This document shows, piece by piece, positions 46,159 through 55,623 of a DNA stretch of 64,000 nt (its first letter is position 1; the number at the start of each line of letters is the position of its first letter). The position numbers were made by a program, and so were the translations under genes. This DNA comes from CBDAPI01 sp965248635 (lineage in GTDB: Bacteria; Acidobacteriota; UBA6911; RPQK01; CBDAPI01). The stretch lies in assembly GCA_965248635.1 (NCBI GenBank), contig OZ252114.1, forward strand, positions 806,001-870,000, given 5' to 3'. The notes under the pieces were generated by a model, which worked only from the letters and a program-made list of their open reading frames with translations, was not told the origin of the DNA and searched no databases.

Positions 46159-46668
46159 ATGGAAGTCTCACTCTCATTTCCGCGGCAGTTCTTGCTGGTC
46201 CTTCTCCGCTTCGTGGTGGGCTGGCATCTTTTTTACCAGGGTCTGGGGAAGCTTTGGATCGTCGGCTGGTCGGCAAAGGGTTACCTGGAGAATGCTAGCG
46301 GGCCCCTGGAGAACGTCTTCCAGGCCCTTGCAGCCCGACCCGGACTCATGAGACTGGCGGATTTCGCAGTCGTCTGGGGCCTGATGCTGGTGGGTCTACT
46401 GCTGATGCTGGGACTCTTTTCCAGATTGGCAGCGCTGGGAGGCTTTCTGCTCTTGTTCCTGTTTTTCGCTGCCGCTCCACCAATGCCCCATCTCGGGTTC
46501 TCCGTTCCCGGACCCGAGGGCACGGAGCTGTATGTCAACAAGACTCTGATTGAGGCGTTACTATTGATAGTACTGGCTGTTCTTCCGACCGGACACATGG
46601 CGGGACTCGACATCCTGGTTTCGAGCTGGCGGCGGCGGCGAAAATCGGTTTTCAGTCGTCGCAGCTAA
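46159..46668 (+). CDS. DoxX-family membrane protein
   Basis: 169 aa with four membrane helices. FLLVLLRFVVGWHLFYQGLG is the conserved DoxX start; GLMLVGLLLMLGLFSRLAAL and the final LIEALLLIVLAVLP complete the fold. DoxX proteins are inner-membrane proteins linked to quinone or thiol redox processes, exact role open. Probably cotranscribed with apbE. Confidence 0.85.
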   Translation: MEVSLSFPRQFLLVLLRFVVGWHLFYQGLGKLWIVGWSAKGYLENASGPLENVFQALAARPGLMRLADFAVVWGLMLVGLLLMLGLFSRLAALGGFLLLFLFFAAAPPMPHLGFSVPGPEGTELYVNKTLIEALLLIVLAVLPTGHMAGLDILVSSWRRRRKSVFSRRS

Positions 46669-46714
46669 CAGAGCTCCTGGCGGAAGCCAGCGGAAGGAGC
46701 TGTAGGAGGTCTCG

Positions 46715-47995
46715 ATGCTAAACGAGAAACAAAGAGACATCGGACGTAGGAATTTTCTCCAGGCAGTGGCGACACTGCCACCTGCAGGAGCGCTGCTCTG
46801 GAAGGCTCGCAGGATGCGACCGGTGCGGACCGGAATCGTGGGCTGTGGTGGTCAGGGCGGCGTCCTGATCGAAAACTGTCCTTCCAGCCATATGAACCTG
46901 ATCGCCGTCTGTGACATCGCTCCCGATCATTTCGAACGAGGCCTCGAGAAAGTGCGGAGTCTTCACAATCCGGAGGCCCAGGGATATACCGACTTTGAAG
47001 AGATGTTGAAACGCCGCGACATCGAAGCGGTTGTAGTGGCGGCGCCTCTGTGGCTGCACGAGCCATTCACGGTGGCCGCTCTGGAAGCCGGAAAGCACGT
47101 GTTATGCGAGAAGATGATGTCTCACGGGATCGACGGGTGCCGGAACATGATCGACGCTGCCCAGGCGGCGCGGCGAAATCTGCAGGTCGGGCATCAGCGC
47201 AACTACAATCCTCTCTATCAGGAAGCCTATCAGATGATCCAGAACGGGATCATCGGAGACATCTATCACGTCCGGGCACTCTGGCACCGGAATACCTCCT
47301 GGCGCCGCAAGGTTCCAAACCTCGACTTTGATCCCAGCCCCTGGGGTTATCCAACTCTGGAGCACCTGAAGAACTGGCGGCTGTATGAAAAGTTCTCACA
47401 GGGACTGATGGCGGAACTGGGTAGCCACCAGCTTCAGGTGGTCAACTGGTTCACCGGGTCGCGGCCCACCGCCGTCTATGGATCGGGTGGAACCTACCGA
47501 TTCAAGGATGGGCGGGAGGTTCCCGACCATGTTTACGTGACCTACGATTACCCGGAAGGGCTCACCTTTACCTATTCCTCGATCCAGTCCAACCGCCTCG
47601 ACCATTACTATGAGCAGTTCATGGGGACGGAGGGAACGATCATCCTGAGTGGCGAGCGCGAAGCTATGCTTTTCTCGGAAGGCCAAAAGGGCACGCAGGC
47701 CACTCAGATTGAAGTGGAGGCGGCTGCCAGGAGCGGCCCCGTCATGTCGGCGTCGGAGAGCCGGATGCGCGACGCGACAGGCTCACAGGTCTCGGGGGAC
47801 GGGAACAAATTCAATCCCCTGCGGGCCTATGGCGACGAACTGGCCGGGTTCTGCAACACCGTTCGCCACGGAGCTCCCAACCTCTGCGAAGGAGAAGAAG
47901 CGATGGATGCCTGCACTCCCATCATTCGGGCCAATGAATCAATCGCCCGGGGCGAGAAGCTGGACATTCCTGTGCAGCTGTATTACCCGACCTGA
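46715..47995 (+). CDS. Tat-exported Gfo/Idh/MocA-family oxidoreductase
   Basis: 426 aa. A twin-arginine signal (GRRNFLQAVATLPPAGAL, Arg11-Arg12) precedes the Rossmann domain (TGIVGCGGQGGVLIEN). VLCEKMMSHGIDGCRNM replaces the usual EKP by EKM. VGHQRNYNPLYQEAYQMI and AELGSHQLQVVNWF fit the catalytic half. NAD(P)-dependent sugar or cyclitol oxidation, in the periplasm if the Tat signal is used; cofactor would be bound before export. GTAGGAGG precedes the ATG. Confidence 0.93.
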   Translation: MLNEKQRDIGRRNFLQAVATLPPAGALLWKARRMRPVRTGIVGCGGQGGVLIENCPSSHMNLIAVCDIAPDHFERGLEKVRSLHNPEAQGYTDFEEMLKRRDIEAVVVAAPLWLHEPFTVAALEAGKHVLCEKMMSHGIDGCRNMIDAAQAARRNLQVGHQRNYNPLYQEAYQMIQNGIIGDIYHVRALWHRNTSWRRKVPNLDFDPSPWGYPTLEHLKNWRLYEKFSQGLMAELGSHQLQVVNWFTGSRPTAVYGSGGTYRFKDGREVPDHVYVTYDYPEGLTFTYSSIQSNRLDHYYEQFMGTEGTIILSGEREAMLFSEGQKGTQATQIEVEAAARSGPVMSASESRMRDATGSQVSGDGNKFNPLRAYGDELAGFCNTVRHGAPNLCEGEEAMDACTPIIRANESIARGEKLDIPVQLYYPT

Positions 47996-48008
47996 CACTT
48001 CTGAGGAA

Positions 48009-48974
48009 TCAGCCGATCACCCGCGGGCCCTTTTTATTGATTCTGCTCACGTGCGTCTGGCTTTCGATGCCGAATCCATCGAAGGCAGCCCGCATCGCTT
48101 CGGCACACCTGTCAGCTGTCTTTCTCGACTTGCTGAGGGCGAACATGGAAGGACCCGAACCGGATATGCTGCAGCCCAGGACCCCCTCCTGAAGGGCAGC
48201 GTCCCTGACCTCGTGAAACCCGGGAATCAGCATGGAACGCACCGGCTCGATGAGGTGGTCTTCCAGGGATCGGCCGATCAGATCAAAGTCACCCTTCATG
48301 AGCCCGGCTACCAGTCCTGCAACATTGCCCCATTGCTTGACAGCATCTTTCAGGTAGACCTTGGTGGGCAGTACTTTGCGGGAGTCTGCAGTTCGAATTT
48401 CCACTTCAGGATGAACCAGCGTGCAGTGCAGTTGCCTGGGGTAGTCGATTTGAATCACGTCCAGGGGATCGTAGCTGCGTATGATGACGAATCCGCCCAG
48501 CAGCGCAGGTGCCACATTGTCCGCATGTGCCACACCGCAGGCGATCCGCTCTCCCTCCATAGCGAAGGGCAGCAAATCAGGGACCCTCAAGGGTCGCCCC
48601 AGCAGTTCATTCACGGCAAAAACGCCCGCCACTGAGCTGGCCGAGCTCGACCCCATACCGCCCGCGAAGGGCACGTTCTTGGTCAGCTCAAATTCAAATC
48701 CACCCGAGTACTGAACTTGTTCGAGGTACCTGAACACTGGAGCCGTGACCGTATTCTGCTCCGGATTGAGGGGCAGTTTTCCCCCGTCTCCACTTATCTT
48801 CTTGATTCTCAGTCCCGTCCTGCCGGTTTTCTTGGCCACGACTTCGTCACCCGGTTGATCAACTGCGAAACCGAGCACATCGTATCCGCAGGCAATGTTT
48901 GCAACCGTGGCGGGGGCGAAAACTCGAACACTCCCTTCCACGACAGCCGAAGCGCGCCGGACTGTTTTTTTCAT
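48009..48974 (-). CDS. thrB: Homoserine kinase
   Basis: 321 aa from ATG 48974 (an ATG six codons earlier lacks a better site). GHMP kinase: substrate segment VFAPATVANIACGYDVLGFA, ATP loop VPFAGGMGSSSASSVAGVFA, and C-terminal GCSISGSGPSMFAL. Phosphorylates homoserine for threonine synthesis. Follows thrA by 30 bp. thrC is not in the window. Confidence 0.96.
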   Translation of the reverse strand: MKKTVRRASAVVEGSVRVFAPATVANIACGYDVLGFAVDQPGDEVVAKKTGRTGLRIKKISGDGGKLPLNPEQNTVTAPVFRYLEQVQYSGGFEFELTKNVPFAGGMGSSSASSVAGVFAVNELLGRPLRVPDLLPFAMEGERIACGVAHADNVAPALLGGFVIIRSYDPLDVIQIDYPRQLHCTLVHPEVEIRTADSRKVLPTKVYLKDAVKQWGNVAGLVAGLMKGDFDLIGRSLEDHLIEPVRSMLIPGFHEVRDAALQEGVLGCSISGSGPSMFALSKSRKTADRCAEAMRAAFDGFGIESQTHVSRINKKGPRVIG

Positions 48975-49004
48975 ATCCCTACTCTGCTTCAAGCTGTGAG
49001 GAGC

Positions 49005-51494
49005 CTACAAGTTGGAGATACGGATGATGTCAGCAAATACTCCCGCAGCGGTCACCTCGGCCCCGGCTCCCGGGCCTCGGACAACCAGCGGGCGGGTCGA
49101 ATACCGATGCGTGGTAAATGACACCACGTTGTCGTTTCCTTTCAGGGTATAGAAAGGATGGGAGCTGTCAATGGCTTCCAGAGCCGCCGAGCCCTGGCCG
49201 TTCTCGACAGATGCGATGTACTTCAGCTTTCGGTTTTCCGCTTTCGCCTTTGCCCTGATCTTTTCGAATTCAGAATCGTGTTCGGAGAGCCCCTTGAAGA
49301 GCTCGGGAACAGAGTCGATCTTTCGACAGGACCTCGGGACCATGTTCTGCACCTTAATATCTTTCAACTCCATTCTCAATCCACTTTCCCGGGCCAGGAT
49401 CAGCGTTTTGCGGGCCACGTCTGTTCCTTCCAGGTCAAGCCTGGGGTCGGGTTCGGCAAATCCCAATCCCACAGCCTCTTGCACAGCTTGCGAGAACTTC
49501 TTCCCGTCCATGAGCGCGTCGAAAATATAGCAGAGGGATCCGGAAAGCATCCCCTGGATTCTTGTGACTTCATCTCCGCTGTCGATCAGGTCCTTCAGTG
49601 TGCTGAGCACGGGTAGACCGGCCCCTACATTGGTTTCGAACAAGAATCTGACCCCTCGTCTATGAGCCACGCTCTTTAAATTCTGATAATCCGAGAACTT
49701 TCCCGAACAAGCCACCTTGTTGGGCGTAACCACCGAAATGCTCGAGTCCAGCACCTTTTCATAAGTGGTGGCGACAGCCGCGGCCGCAGTATTGTCAACA
49801 AAAATGGAGTTACGTAGATTCAGCTCTACGATACTGTCGGTGAACTGGTCGATGTCAGCCCTGGTGCGGGACTTCTTGAGTGCACTCACCCAATTCGCTG
49901 CCGGGATGCCATCCTCGCTAAAGGTCATTTTCCGGCTGTTGCTAATACCTATAATGCGCAATTCGAGTCCATTGTTTCTGAGAAGCGATTCGGCCTGCTG
50001 ATCGATCTGGGTCAGCAGGGTCTTCCCTACCAGCCCGGTTCCGGCGATGAACAAATTGAGCGTCTTCGTATCCGACAGGAAGAAAGATTCATGAACTGCA
50101 TTCAGCGCCTTGTCGAGATCTTTCTTCGAAATGACGACTGTGATGTTCAGCTCAGAGGATCCCTGGGCGATAGCAGCAACGTTTACGCCGTTCACCCCCA
50201 GGGTGTGGAACAGTCGGCCTGAGATGCCCGGGATATTGCGCATGTCTTGACCCACAACGGAGATCACGGAAAGGTTGCGTTCAATGAGCACCGAATCTAT
50301 CAGGTGAGATTTCATTTCCGTCTCAAACTCTGCTTCGATGGCCCGCCTGGCAACAGCTGCTTGTCGGGGATCGATGGCAAAGCAGATGGAGTGCTCTGAG
50401 GACGCCTGTGTGATCAGGATCACGTTGATGCCCTTGCCTGCGAGTGCACGAAACAAACGCAGGGAAGTCCCGTGGATGCCCACAATGCCACTTCCCGAAA
50501 GGCGAAACAGGGCGATTTCTGGAATGGATGAAATCCCCTTGATGATCGACCTGTCAGTGGTGGGGTCAAGCTTCTCTTTGATTACCGTTCCTTCAAAACC
50601 TGGATTAAATGTATTCCGAATGCGAATCGGGATCTGCTTATCCAACACCGGCTGAAGAGTCGGCGGATAAATCACGCTGGCACCGAAGTGCGATAGCTCC
50701 ATAGCCTCCTCGTAGGAGAGCTCCGGAATTGAGAACGCTTTTGTGACCTTGTCCGGGTCGGCCGTAAGGATGCCATCCACGTGGGTCCAGATCTCGAGCT
50801 CCCAGGAACCGACCGATGCAGCGACAATGGCCGCGGTGAAATCGGAGCCCGCCCTGCCCAGGGTCGTGGTTTCCTCCTGTTCCGTGGACCCGACAGACCC
50901 GGCGATGACCTGGAGAGCTCTGGCAGTCTTGAAATGGCTGCGAATCAGTCGCCTGGTTTTCTTGAGATGAACTCTGGCACACCCAAAATCGGCATTTGTT
51001 CTTACAACCTGTCGCGCATCCAGGAACTCGACTTTGACCCTGGACTGCTTCAGCGCCTCGGTGATGATGTAGCAGGAGAGCTGCCCGCCAAAACTGACTA
51101 CAAAATCACAGGTCTTGCGGGAAAGCTCTTTGACGAGATAGGCCCCGTTCAGCACATCTTCCAACTCGTTGAGGACCATCTTGGTCTGGGCCAGAACAGG
51201 GGTCTGCTTCTTTGCCTCGAGCAGTTCCTTGATAACTGAAAAGTGGCGCTGCTCAAGGGCTCCAAGAAGTTCCAGATAAGACTCATCCCCGGCGGCTGCC
51301 AGTTCTCCCGCTTTCTCCAGATCGTCCGTCACGCCTCCAAACGCGGACAAGACGACCGCAACTTTGTGCTTCCTGGACGAGTTTCGCAGAATCTCTAGCA
51401 CTCCTTGAATCCGATAAGGAGTGGCTAAGGATATCCCGCCGAATTTCAGTATTTTTATTCCGGGTTCCGGCTTCTTCTTCACCATAACCTTCAC
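49005..51494 (-). CDS. thrA: Bifunctional aspartokinase/homoserine dehydrogenase
   Basis: 829 aa, the size of E. coli ThrA. Aspartokinase at about 1-300 (ILKFGGISLATPYRIQGVLE, TTLGRAGSDFTAA), paired ACT regulatory domains at about 315-465 (VNVAAIAQGSSELNITVVIS), and homoserine dehydrogenase at about 475-829 (LFIAGTGLVGKTLL, SVVTPNKVACSG, GMLSGSLCYIFDAL). Catalyses two steps from aspartate to homoserine; the ACT domains imply threonine feedback. Starts within the aroD-aroE stop (4-bp overlap). Confidence 0.97.
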   Translation of the reverse strand: MKVMVKKKPEPGIKILKFGGISLATPYRIQGVLEILRNSSRKHKVAVVLSAFGGVTDDLEKAGELAAAGDESYLELLGALEQRHFSVIKELLEAKKQTPVLAQTKMVLNELEDVLNGAYLVKELSRKTCDFVVSFGGQLSCYIITEALKQSRVKVEFLDARQVVRTNADFGCARVHLKKTRRLIRSHFKTARALQVIAGSVGSTEQEETTTLGRAGSDFTAAIVAASVGSWELEIWTHVDGILTADPDKVTKAFSIPELSYEEAMELSHFGASVIYPPTLQPVLDKQIPIRIRNTFNPGFEGTVIKEKLDPTTDRSIIKGISSIPEIALFRLSGSGIVGIHGTSLRLFRALAGKGINVILITQASSEHSICFAIDPRQAAVARRAIEAEFETEMKSHLIDSVLIERNLSVISVVGQDMRNIPGISGRLFHTLGVNGVNVAAIAQGSSELNITVVISKKDLDKALNAVHESFFLSDTKTLNLFIAGTGLVGKTLLTQIDQQAESLLRNNGLELRIIGISNSRKMTFSEDGIPAANWVSALKKSRTRADIDQFTDSIVELNLRNSIFVDNTAAAAVATTYEKVLDSSISVVTPNKVACSGKFSDYQNLKSVAHRRGVRFLFETNVGAGLPVLSTLKDLIDSGDEVTRIQGMLSGSLCYIFDALMDGKKFSQAVQEAVGLGFAEPDPRLDLEGTDVARKTLILARESGLRMELKDIKVQNMVPRSCRKIDSVPELFKGLSEHDSEFEKIRAKAKAENRKLKYIASVENGQGSAALEAIDSSHPFYTLKGNDNVVSFTTHRYSTRPLVVRGPGAGAEVTAAGVFADIIRISNL

Positions 51495-52921
51495 TGGCTC
51501 TCCGCTATCAGATCCCTCATCAGCCTGCGATCCGGGTCCCTACCGGTCCAGGCTAGAAACTGGCGTGCCGCCTGTTCCACGAACATCTCCATTCCGGAAA
51601 TAATCTTACAGCCTCTGTGCCGGGCCTGGCGGAGGAGTTTCGTTTCTTGCGGGCTGTAAACCAGATCGTAGACCAACTCGAAGTCAAGTTGAGTCGCGGA
51701 CAGCGGAGACGCATCGACATTCGGGTGCTGTCCAACCGGCGTCGTGTTGACCAGCAGATCAGCCCTGCCTCGATAGTCCTGCATGAGAATCCACCGGCAA
51801 CCAAACGGTCGGGCAAAGTTCTCGAGTCGTTCCTCGTTTCGACCCGCCACAGTGACCTGGACCCCCCGGCTCAGGAGAGCACCGACTGCCGTGTGCGCGA
51901 CCCCGCCGTTCCCCAGCACCAGGGCGGACGAACCCTCCAGGTCGACCCTCGAAAGCAGCGGAGAGAGGAAGCCCGGGAAGTCGGAGTTCGACCCCATCCA
52001 GTTGGGGGTTGCTCCGGCAAGAGTGTTGACCGAACGGACCGGTGAGTCGTAGCCCTGGCAGAAGCGAATGACGTCTGTTTTATGGGGCAGTGTGACACTG
52101 AAGCCCTGGAACCGAAGGGAGGACTCCGTGAGATACTCAAACCAGGGATCCAGCCTGTCGAGAGGCAGACGAATATAGCTTCCCGACAGGCCGTAGTGTC
52201 GAAACAGGCCGTTGTGCAGGGGTGGTGAGAGAGAATGTAGGACCGGCTGACCAATGATTCCGTAGAGAGGCGTTTCAGTCGATGGCTGCCCCAGTCCCCG
52301 GGCTTCTCCGAGTGAGAACTGGCCGGGAGCCCTGGGAACCTCGGCATCCTCGCAAACGTAGGTCCACTGGCTTCCCAGGAGGGGAGCGAGGTATCGGGAA
52401 GGCTGTCCCAGTTCACCCATGCCAATGAGGACATGGGGCCCGCGAGGCGGTTCCCTTTCCGCCCACTTCAGCAGTTGAACCAGCTCCTGGGTGGTGTGAA
52501 CCTGGACCGCTAATTTTCCCAGCTGTCCCTTAGAGACAGGGGGAAACTCGGCCTGAAGGTTGACCGGAAAGGACCCAAAGACATGCCGCGATCGAATCAG
52601 GCGTGTGTCGGTTGCCAGAGACAGGGGAGCGGCGACGTCGTGCTCGAGATCAATCCAATCGAAACCGTGCCTGGCCGCCTGCTCGAGAAATCTGATCCGC
52701 TCCAGCTCTCCTCCCCGGTACCGCCCCCCTTCTCTCTCAGGGCGGCAGGTGGCGATGTAATGGCTCTTTGGAGCCGCCGGAAGCCGCGGCAGCTCAAGCC
52801 GTTGGAGATAGTCAAGACGTGCCTCGATGTACTCAACCTGGCCGTCGTGAAAGTCCAACTTCTGGCTGAGATCGGAGACCGACTTCTCGGCAACGGTCAA
52901 ACAGAGTTTCATGGTGGACAA
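51491..52921 (-). CDS. aroDE: 3-dehydroquinate dehydratase-shikimate dehydrogenase fusion
   Basis: 476 aa with two enzymes in one chain. Type I dehydratase at 1-205 (IEARLDYL with Glu33/Arg35/Asp37, ATCRPEREGG, and the Lys region GKLAVQVHTTQELV). Shikimate dehydrogenase at 215-476 (GQPVLHSLSPPLHNGLF, VTLPHKTDV with catalytic Lys, and the NADP motif GNGGVAHTAVGAL). Together they turn 3-dehydroquinate into shikimate. The same fusion order is known in plants and some bacteria. Overlaps thrA by 4 bp, coupling aromatic and threonine synthesis. Confidence 0.95.
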   Translation of the reverse strand: MSTMKLCLTVAEKSVSDLSQKLDFHDGQVEYIEARLDYLQRLELPRLPAAPKSHYIATCRPEREGGRYRGGELERIRFLEQAARHGFDWIDLEHDVAAPLSLATDTRLIRSRHVFGSFPVNLQAEFPPVSKGQLGKLAVQVHTTQELVQLLKWAEREPPRGPHVLIGMGELGQPSRYLAPLLGSQWTYVCEDAEVPRAPGQFSLGEARGLGQPSTETPLYGIIGQPVLHSLSPPLHNGLFRHYGLSGSYIRLPLDRLDPWFEYLTESSLRFQGFSVTLPHKTDVIRFCQGYDSPVRSVNTLAGATPNWMGSNSDFPGFLSPLLSRVDLEGSSALVLGNGGVAHTAVGALLSRGVQVTVAGRNEERLENFARPFGCRWILMQDYRGRADLLVNTTPVGQHPNVDASPLSATQLDFELVYDLVYSPQETKLLRQARHRGCKIISGMEMFVEQAARQFLAWTGRDPDRRLMRDLIAESQ

Positions 52922-52956
52922 GGTGAAATATTAGTACAAGGAAGTACCAGTACGTA

Positions 52957-53520
52957 CTAGCCGTCCTGCGAAGTAGTGACGCGTCTCTGGATCGGTCCCC
53001 AGTAGCGGCGGAAGTACTGGACCATGGAGAGCAGAGAGAGGACGACGACGATCCAGAGCAGGATCTGACCCGCCAGAAAGATGTAGGTATCGGGAAAACG
53101 ATTGGCCACAATCAGGCAGCCGGCACAGGCGACCTGGGCCACCATTTTGTATTTTGCAAGGGGCATCGCCGAGATGGTGATTCCCTGGACCGAGGCGACA
53201 CTGCGCAACCCGGTGACAACAAATTCTCTGCCCACAATGATGATGACCATCCAGGCCGGGGCAATTCCGAGCTGGACCAGCGAAATGAAGGCAGCCGAAA
53301 TCAAGAGCTTGTCGGCGACGGGATCGAGAAGCTGCCCCAGGGTGGTGACCTGCGATCTTTTTCGAGCCAGATATCCGTCAAAGTAATCGGTTGTAGCAGC
53401 CGCTGCAAAGACGATGAATCCCCAAAACTCCCGTGCTGGCGGAGTCGTTGTCAGCAACACGCCCACCAGTGGGGGAACCAGGAAAATCCTGAATAATGTC
53501 AGGCTGTTGGGGAGATTCAT
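52957..53520 (-). CDS. pgsA: CDP-diacylglycerol-glycerol-3-phosphate 3-phosphatidyltransferase
   Basis: 187 aa from ATG 53520; upstream codons lie in the heptamer repeat. CDP-alcohol phosphotransferase motif DG..AR........G...D...D is exact (DGYLARKRSQVTTLGQLLDP, then VAD). Starts with the typical NLPNSLTLFRIFLVP. Several membrane helices. First step of phosphatidylglycerol synthesis. 35 bp before aroDE on the same strand. Confidence 0.96.
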   Translation of the reverse strand: MNLPNSLTLFRIFLVPPLVGVLLTTTPPAREFWGFIVFAAAATTDYFDGYLARKRSQVTTLGQLLDPVADKLLISAAFISLVQLGIAPAWMVIIIVGREFVVTGLRSVASVQGITISAMPLAKYKMVAQVACAGCLIVANRFPDTYIFLAGQILLWIVVVLSLLSMVQYFRRYWGPIQRRVTTSQDG

Positions 53521-53556
53521 AGAGCCACTTATAGCACAATTCGGTACTCCGTACCG

Positions 53557-53649
53557 CGTTCCACGTTCCACCGTTCCACGTTCCACGACCTCTCAACCTT
53601 CAGCCGGTAGCCCCCGTAGAACGTGGAACGTGGAACGTGAAACGTGAAA
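53557..53649. repeat. Heptamer-armed inverted repeat element C
   Basis: The left arm 53557-53588 consists of CGTTCCA units; the right arm 53616-53649 consists of the inverse (GAACGTGGAACGTGGAACGT), around a 27-bp loop. It lies in the divergent gap between pgsA and uvrC, whose ATG is only 14 bp from its right end. Confidence 0.8.
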
Positions 53650-53662
53650 TATAATTACCCAA

Positions 53663-55474
53663 ATGATCACTGATGCTGTGCAGGCGAAGTTGGACAACCT
53701 GCCATCCGGACCCGGGGTCTATCTCTTCAAGGATCGGACCGGGAAGAGCATCTATATTGGCAAGGCCAAGTCGTTGCGGCACCGAGTGCGCTCCTATTTT
53801 CAACAGCAGCGACTTGCCGACCAAAAGACGGAAGTCCTGCGGGGAACCATTCACGACCTGGATTACGTTGTGACCGACAGCGAGGTGGAGGCGCTGATGC
53901 TGGAGAGTAATCTGGTCAAGCAGCAACAGCCTCTGTTCAACGTCAACCTCAAAGACGACAAGTCTTTCCTGCACATCAAGCTGACGGTGAACGAGGACTT
54001 TCCCAGGGTGCTCCTGACGCGCAGAATTCTGAACGACGGGGCTCTCTATTTCGGGCCTTATCTTCCCGCCTCCCTGGCCCGCAACACGATCAAGATCATC
54101 AATCGTCATTTCCTCCTGCGTACCTGTGATATCGAGATCGACGGGCAACTCGATCGGCCCTGTCTCGAATACCACATCAAACGTTGTCTGGGGCCCTGCG
54201 TTGCCGGGCTCTGTTCCGTCGAGGAGTACACGCGCTCGGTCGGCGAAGTGATTCGACTCTTGGAAGGGAAAAACAGCCGCTTGGTCAAGTCACTGCGCAG
54301 GAAGATGCTCCGGGCTGCCGAGGAAGAAAAGTTCGAGGCGGCGGCCTTTTACCGGGACCGAATGCGCATGGTGGGAGACCTGGCTGAGCAGCAGAAGATG
54401 ATCGTTTCCGGGGTGAGAAACGTGGACATCTTTGCCTATCATCGAGAGGGGCCCCGGGCGGCGCTGCAGCTTTTTACCTTGAGAAACGGTCGGGTGGTGG
54501 GTAAACGTGAGTTTTTCTGGGAGAGCCTTCAGTTCTTCGATCCGCCGACCTTCCTGCGCGACGCAATCCAACAGTACTATCTGAATGCCGGTTTCGTTCC
54601 GGCCTCCATCTACCTCCCCGTCGAGATTGAAGATCAGTCGCTCATTCAGGAATGGCTCACCCGCAAACATGGCTCGCGCCGCGGTCGAAAAGTGCGGATC
54701 CATGTACCGAAGCGGGGGAAGAAACTGGATCTAGTGCTTCTGGTTGAGCGCAATGCCAGAATCGCCTTTGATTCCCGTTTCCGGATCTTGAAGGCTGACC
54801 GGTCTTTCATTCTCGCGGAGGTGCAGGACGAACTCGATCTGCCGAACCCCCCCAGGAGAATCGAGGCTTTTGATATCTCCAACATCCAGGGGGCTGAGAC
54901 GGTAGCCTCTCTGGTGGTTTGTACGGAAGGACGGATGAGTCGAAAAGAGTATCGGAAGTTCAAGATCAGGAGTGTCGACGGCCCCGACGACTACGCCTCC
55001 ATCTATGAAGCCGTCAAGCGACGTTACAAGAGAGTGCTGGCCGAAGAGCAGAAGCTGCCGGACTTCATACTGATCGACGGCGGTCCGGGACAGTTACATT
55101 TTGCCTACCAGGCCCTCGTCGAGCTGGGTATTGAAGACCTGCCTGTGGTCAGCATCGCGAAAAAGGAAGAATTGCTTCACGTTATGGGTCAGGAAGACGT
55201 CTTGCACCTGAAAAAGAGTTCCCGCACCCTTCGCTTGCTGCAGCAAATTCGAGATGAGGCCCACCGATTTGCCGTGACTTATCACCGCAAACGCCGTTCT
55301 CTGCGTGATTTTCACTCCGTCCTGGACGATATCCCGGGAATCGGCCAGAAACGGAAGAAGCGACTTCTGCGCAGCTTCGGCAGTGTGGCCGGGATCAGGA
55401 GGGCGAGCGAACGGGAGTTGGTCCCCTTTGTGGGGCCCAAGCTGGCAAGGGTAGTGAAGAAGAAACTGTCGTAG
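53663..55474 (+). CDS. uvrC: Excinuclease ABC subunit C
   Basis: 603 aa. GIY-YIG nuclease at the N-terminus (GPGVYLFKDRTGKSIYIGKA), UVR domain near 205-240 (LRAAEEEKFEAAAFYRDRM), RNase H-like second nuclease (AFDISNIQGAETVASLVV with Asp, IDGGPGQLHFA) and tandem helix-hairpin-helix end (DDIPGIGQKRKKRLLRSFG, VPFVGPKLARVV). Makes both incisions in nucleotide excision repair. No clear ribosome site; the leader is heptamer repeat. Confidence 0.97.
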   Translation: MITDAVQAKLDNLPSGPGVYLFKDRTGKSIYIGKAKSLRHRVRSYFQQQRLADQKTEVLRGTIHDLDYVVTDSEVEALMLESNLVKQQQPLFNVNLKDDKSFLHIKLTVNEDFPRVLLTRRILNDGALYFGPYLPASLARNTIKIINRHFLLRTCDIEIDGQLDRPCLEYHIKRCLGPCVAGLCSVEEYTRSVGEVIRLLEGKNSRLVKSLRRKMLRAAEEEKFEAAAFYRDRMRMVGDLAEQQKMIVSGVRNVDIFAYHREGPRAALQLFTLRNGRVVGKREFFWESLQFFDPPTFLRDAIQQYYLNAGFVPASIYLPVEIEDQSLIQEWLTRKHGSRRGRKVRIHVPKRGKKLDLVLLVERNARIAFDSRFRILKADRSFILAEVQDELDLPNPPRRIEAFDISNIQGAETVASLVVCTEGRMSRKEYRKFKIRSVDGPDDYASIYEAVKRRYKRVLAEEQKLPDFILIDGGPGQLHFAYQALVELGIEDLPVVSIAKKEELLHVMGQEDVLHLKKSSRTLRLLQQIRDEAHRFAVTYHRKRRSLRDFHSVLDDIPGIGQKRKKRLLRSFGSVAGIRRASERELVPFVGPKLARVVKKKLS

Positions 55475-55505
55475 ATTTTTCGCTGGTCCGATCTTCAGAG
55501 TGAGG

Positions 55506-55527
55506 GGGGCCTCCGCCCTGAGGCCCC
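55506..55527 (+). terminator. Candidate terminator after uvrC
   Basis: Perfect 8-bp GC stem GGGGCCTC-CGCCCT-GAGGCCCC, 32 bp after the uvrC stop, followed by TCCCACTTTTCGCC. The U-tract is weak, so it may act in either direction for the convergent genes. Confidence 0.4.
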
Positions 55528-55623
55528 TCCCACTTTTCGCCATCATGTGCCTTCCCCGGCGTAGGAAGACCCTCCGTGGTCCGACCAACCGTCAACGGGC
55601 AACGGCCCCACGGTCAACAGTTC

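Noticed and set aside
52922..52956. Short palindrome AGTACGTACT between pgsA and aroDE as an operator
   Set aside because: Too short and in a 35-bp spacer; chance is likely.
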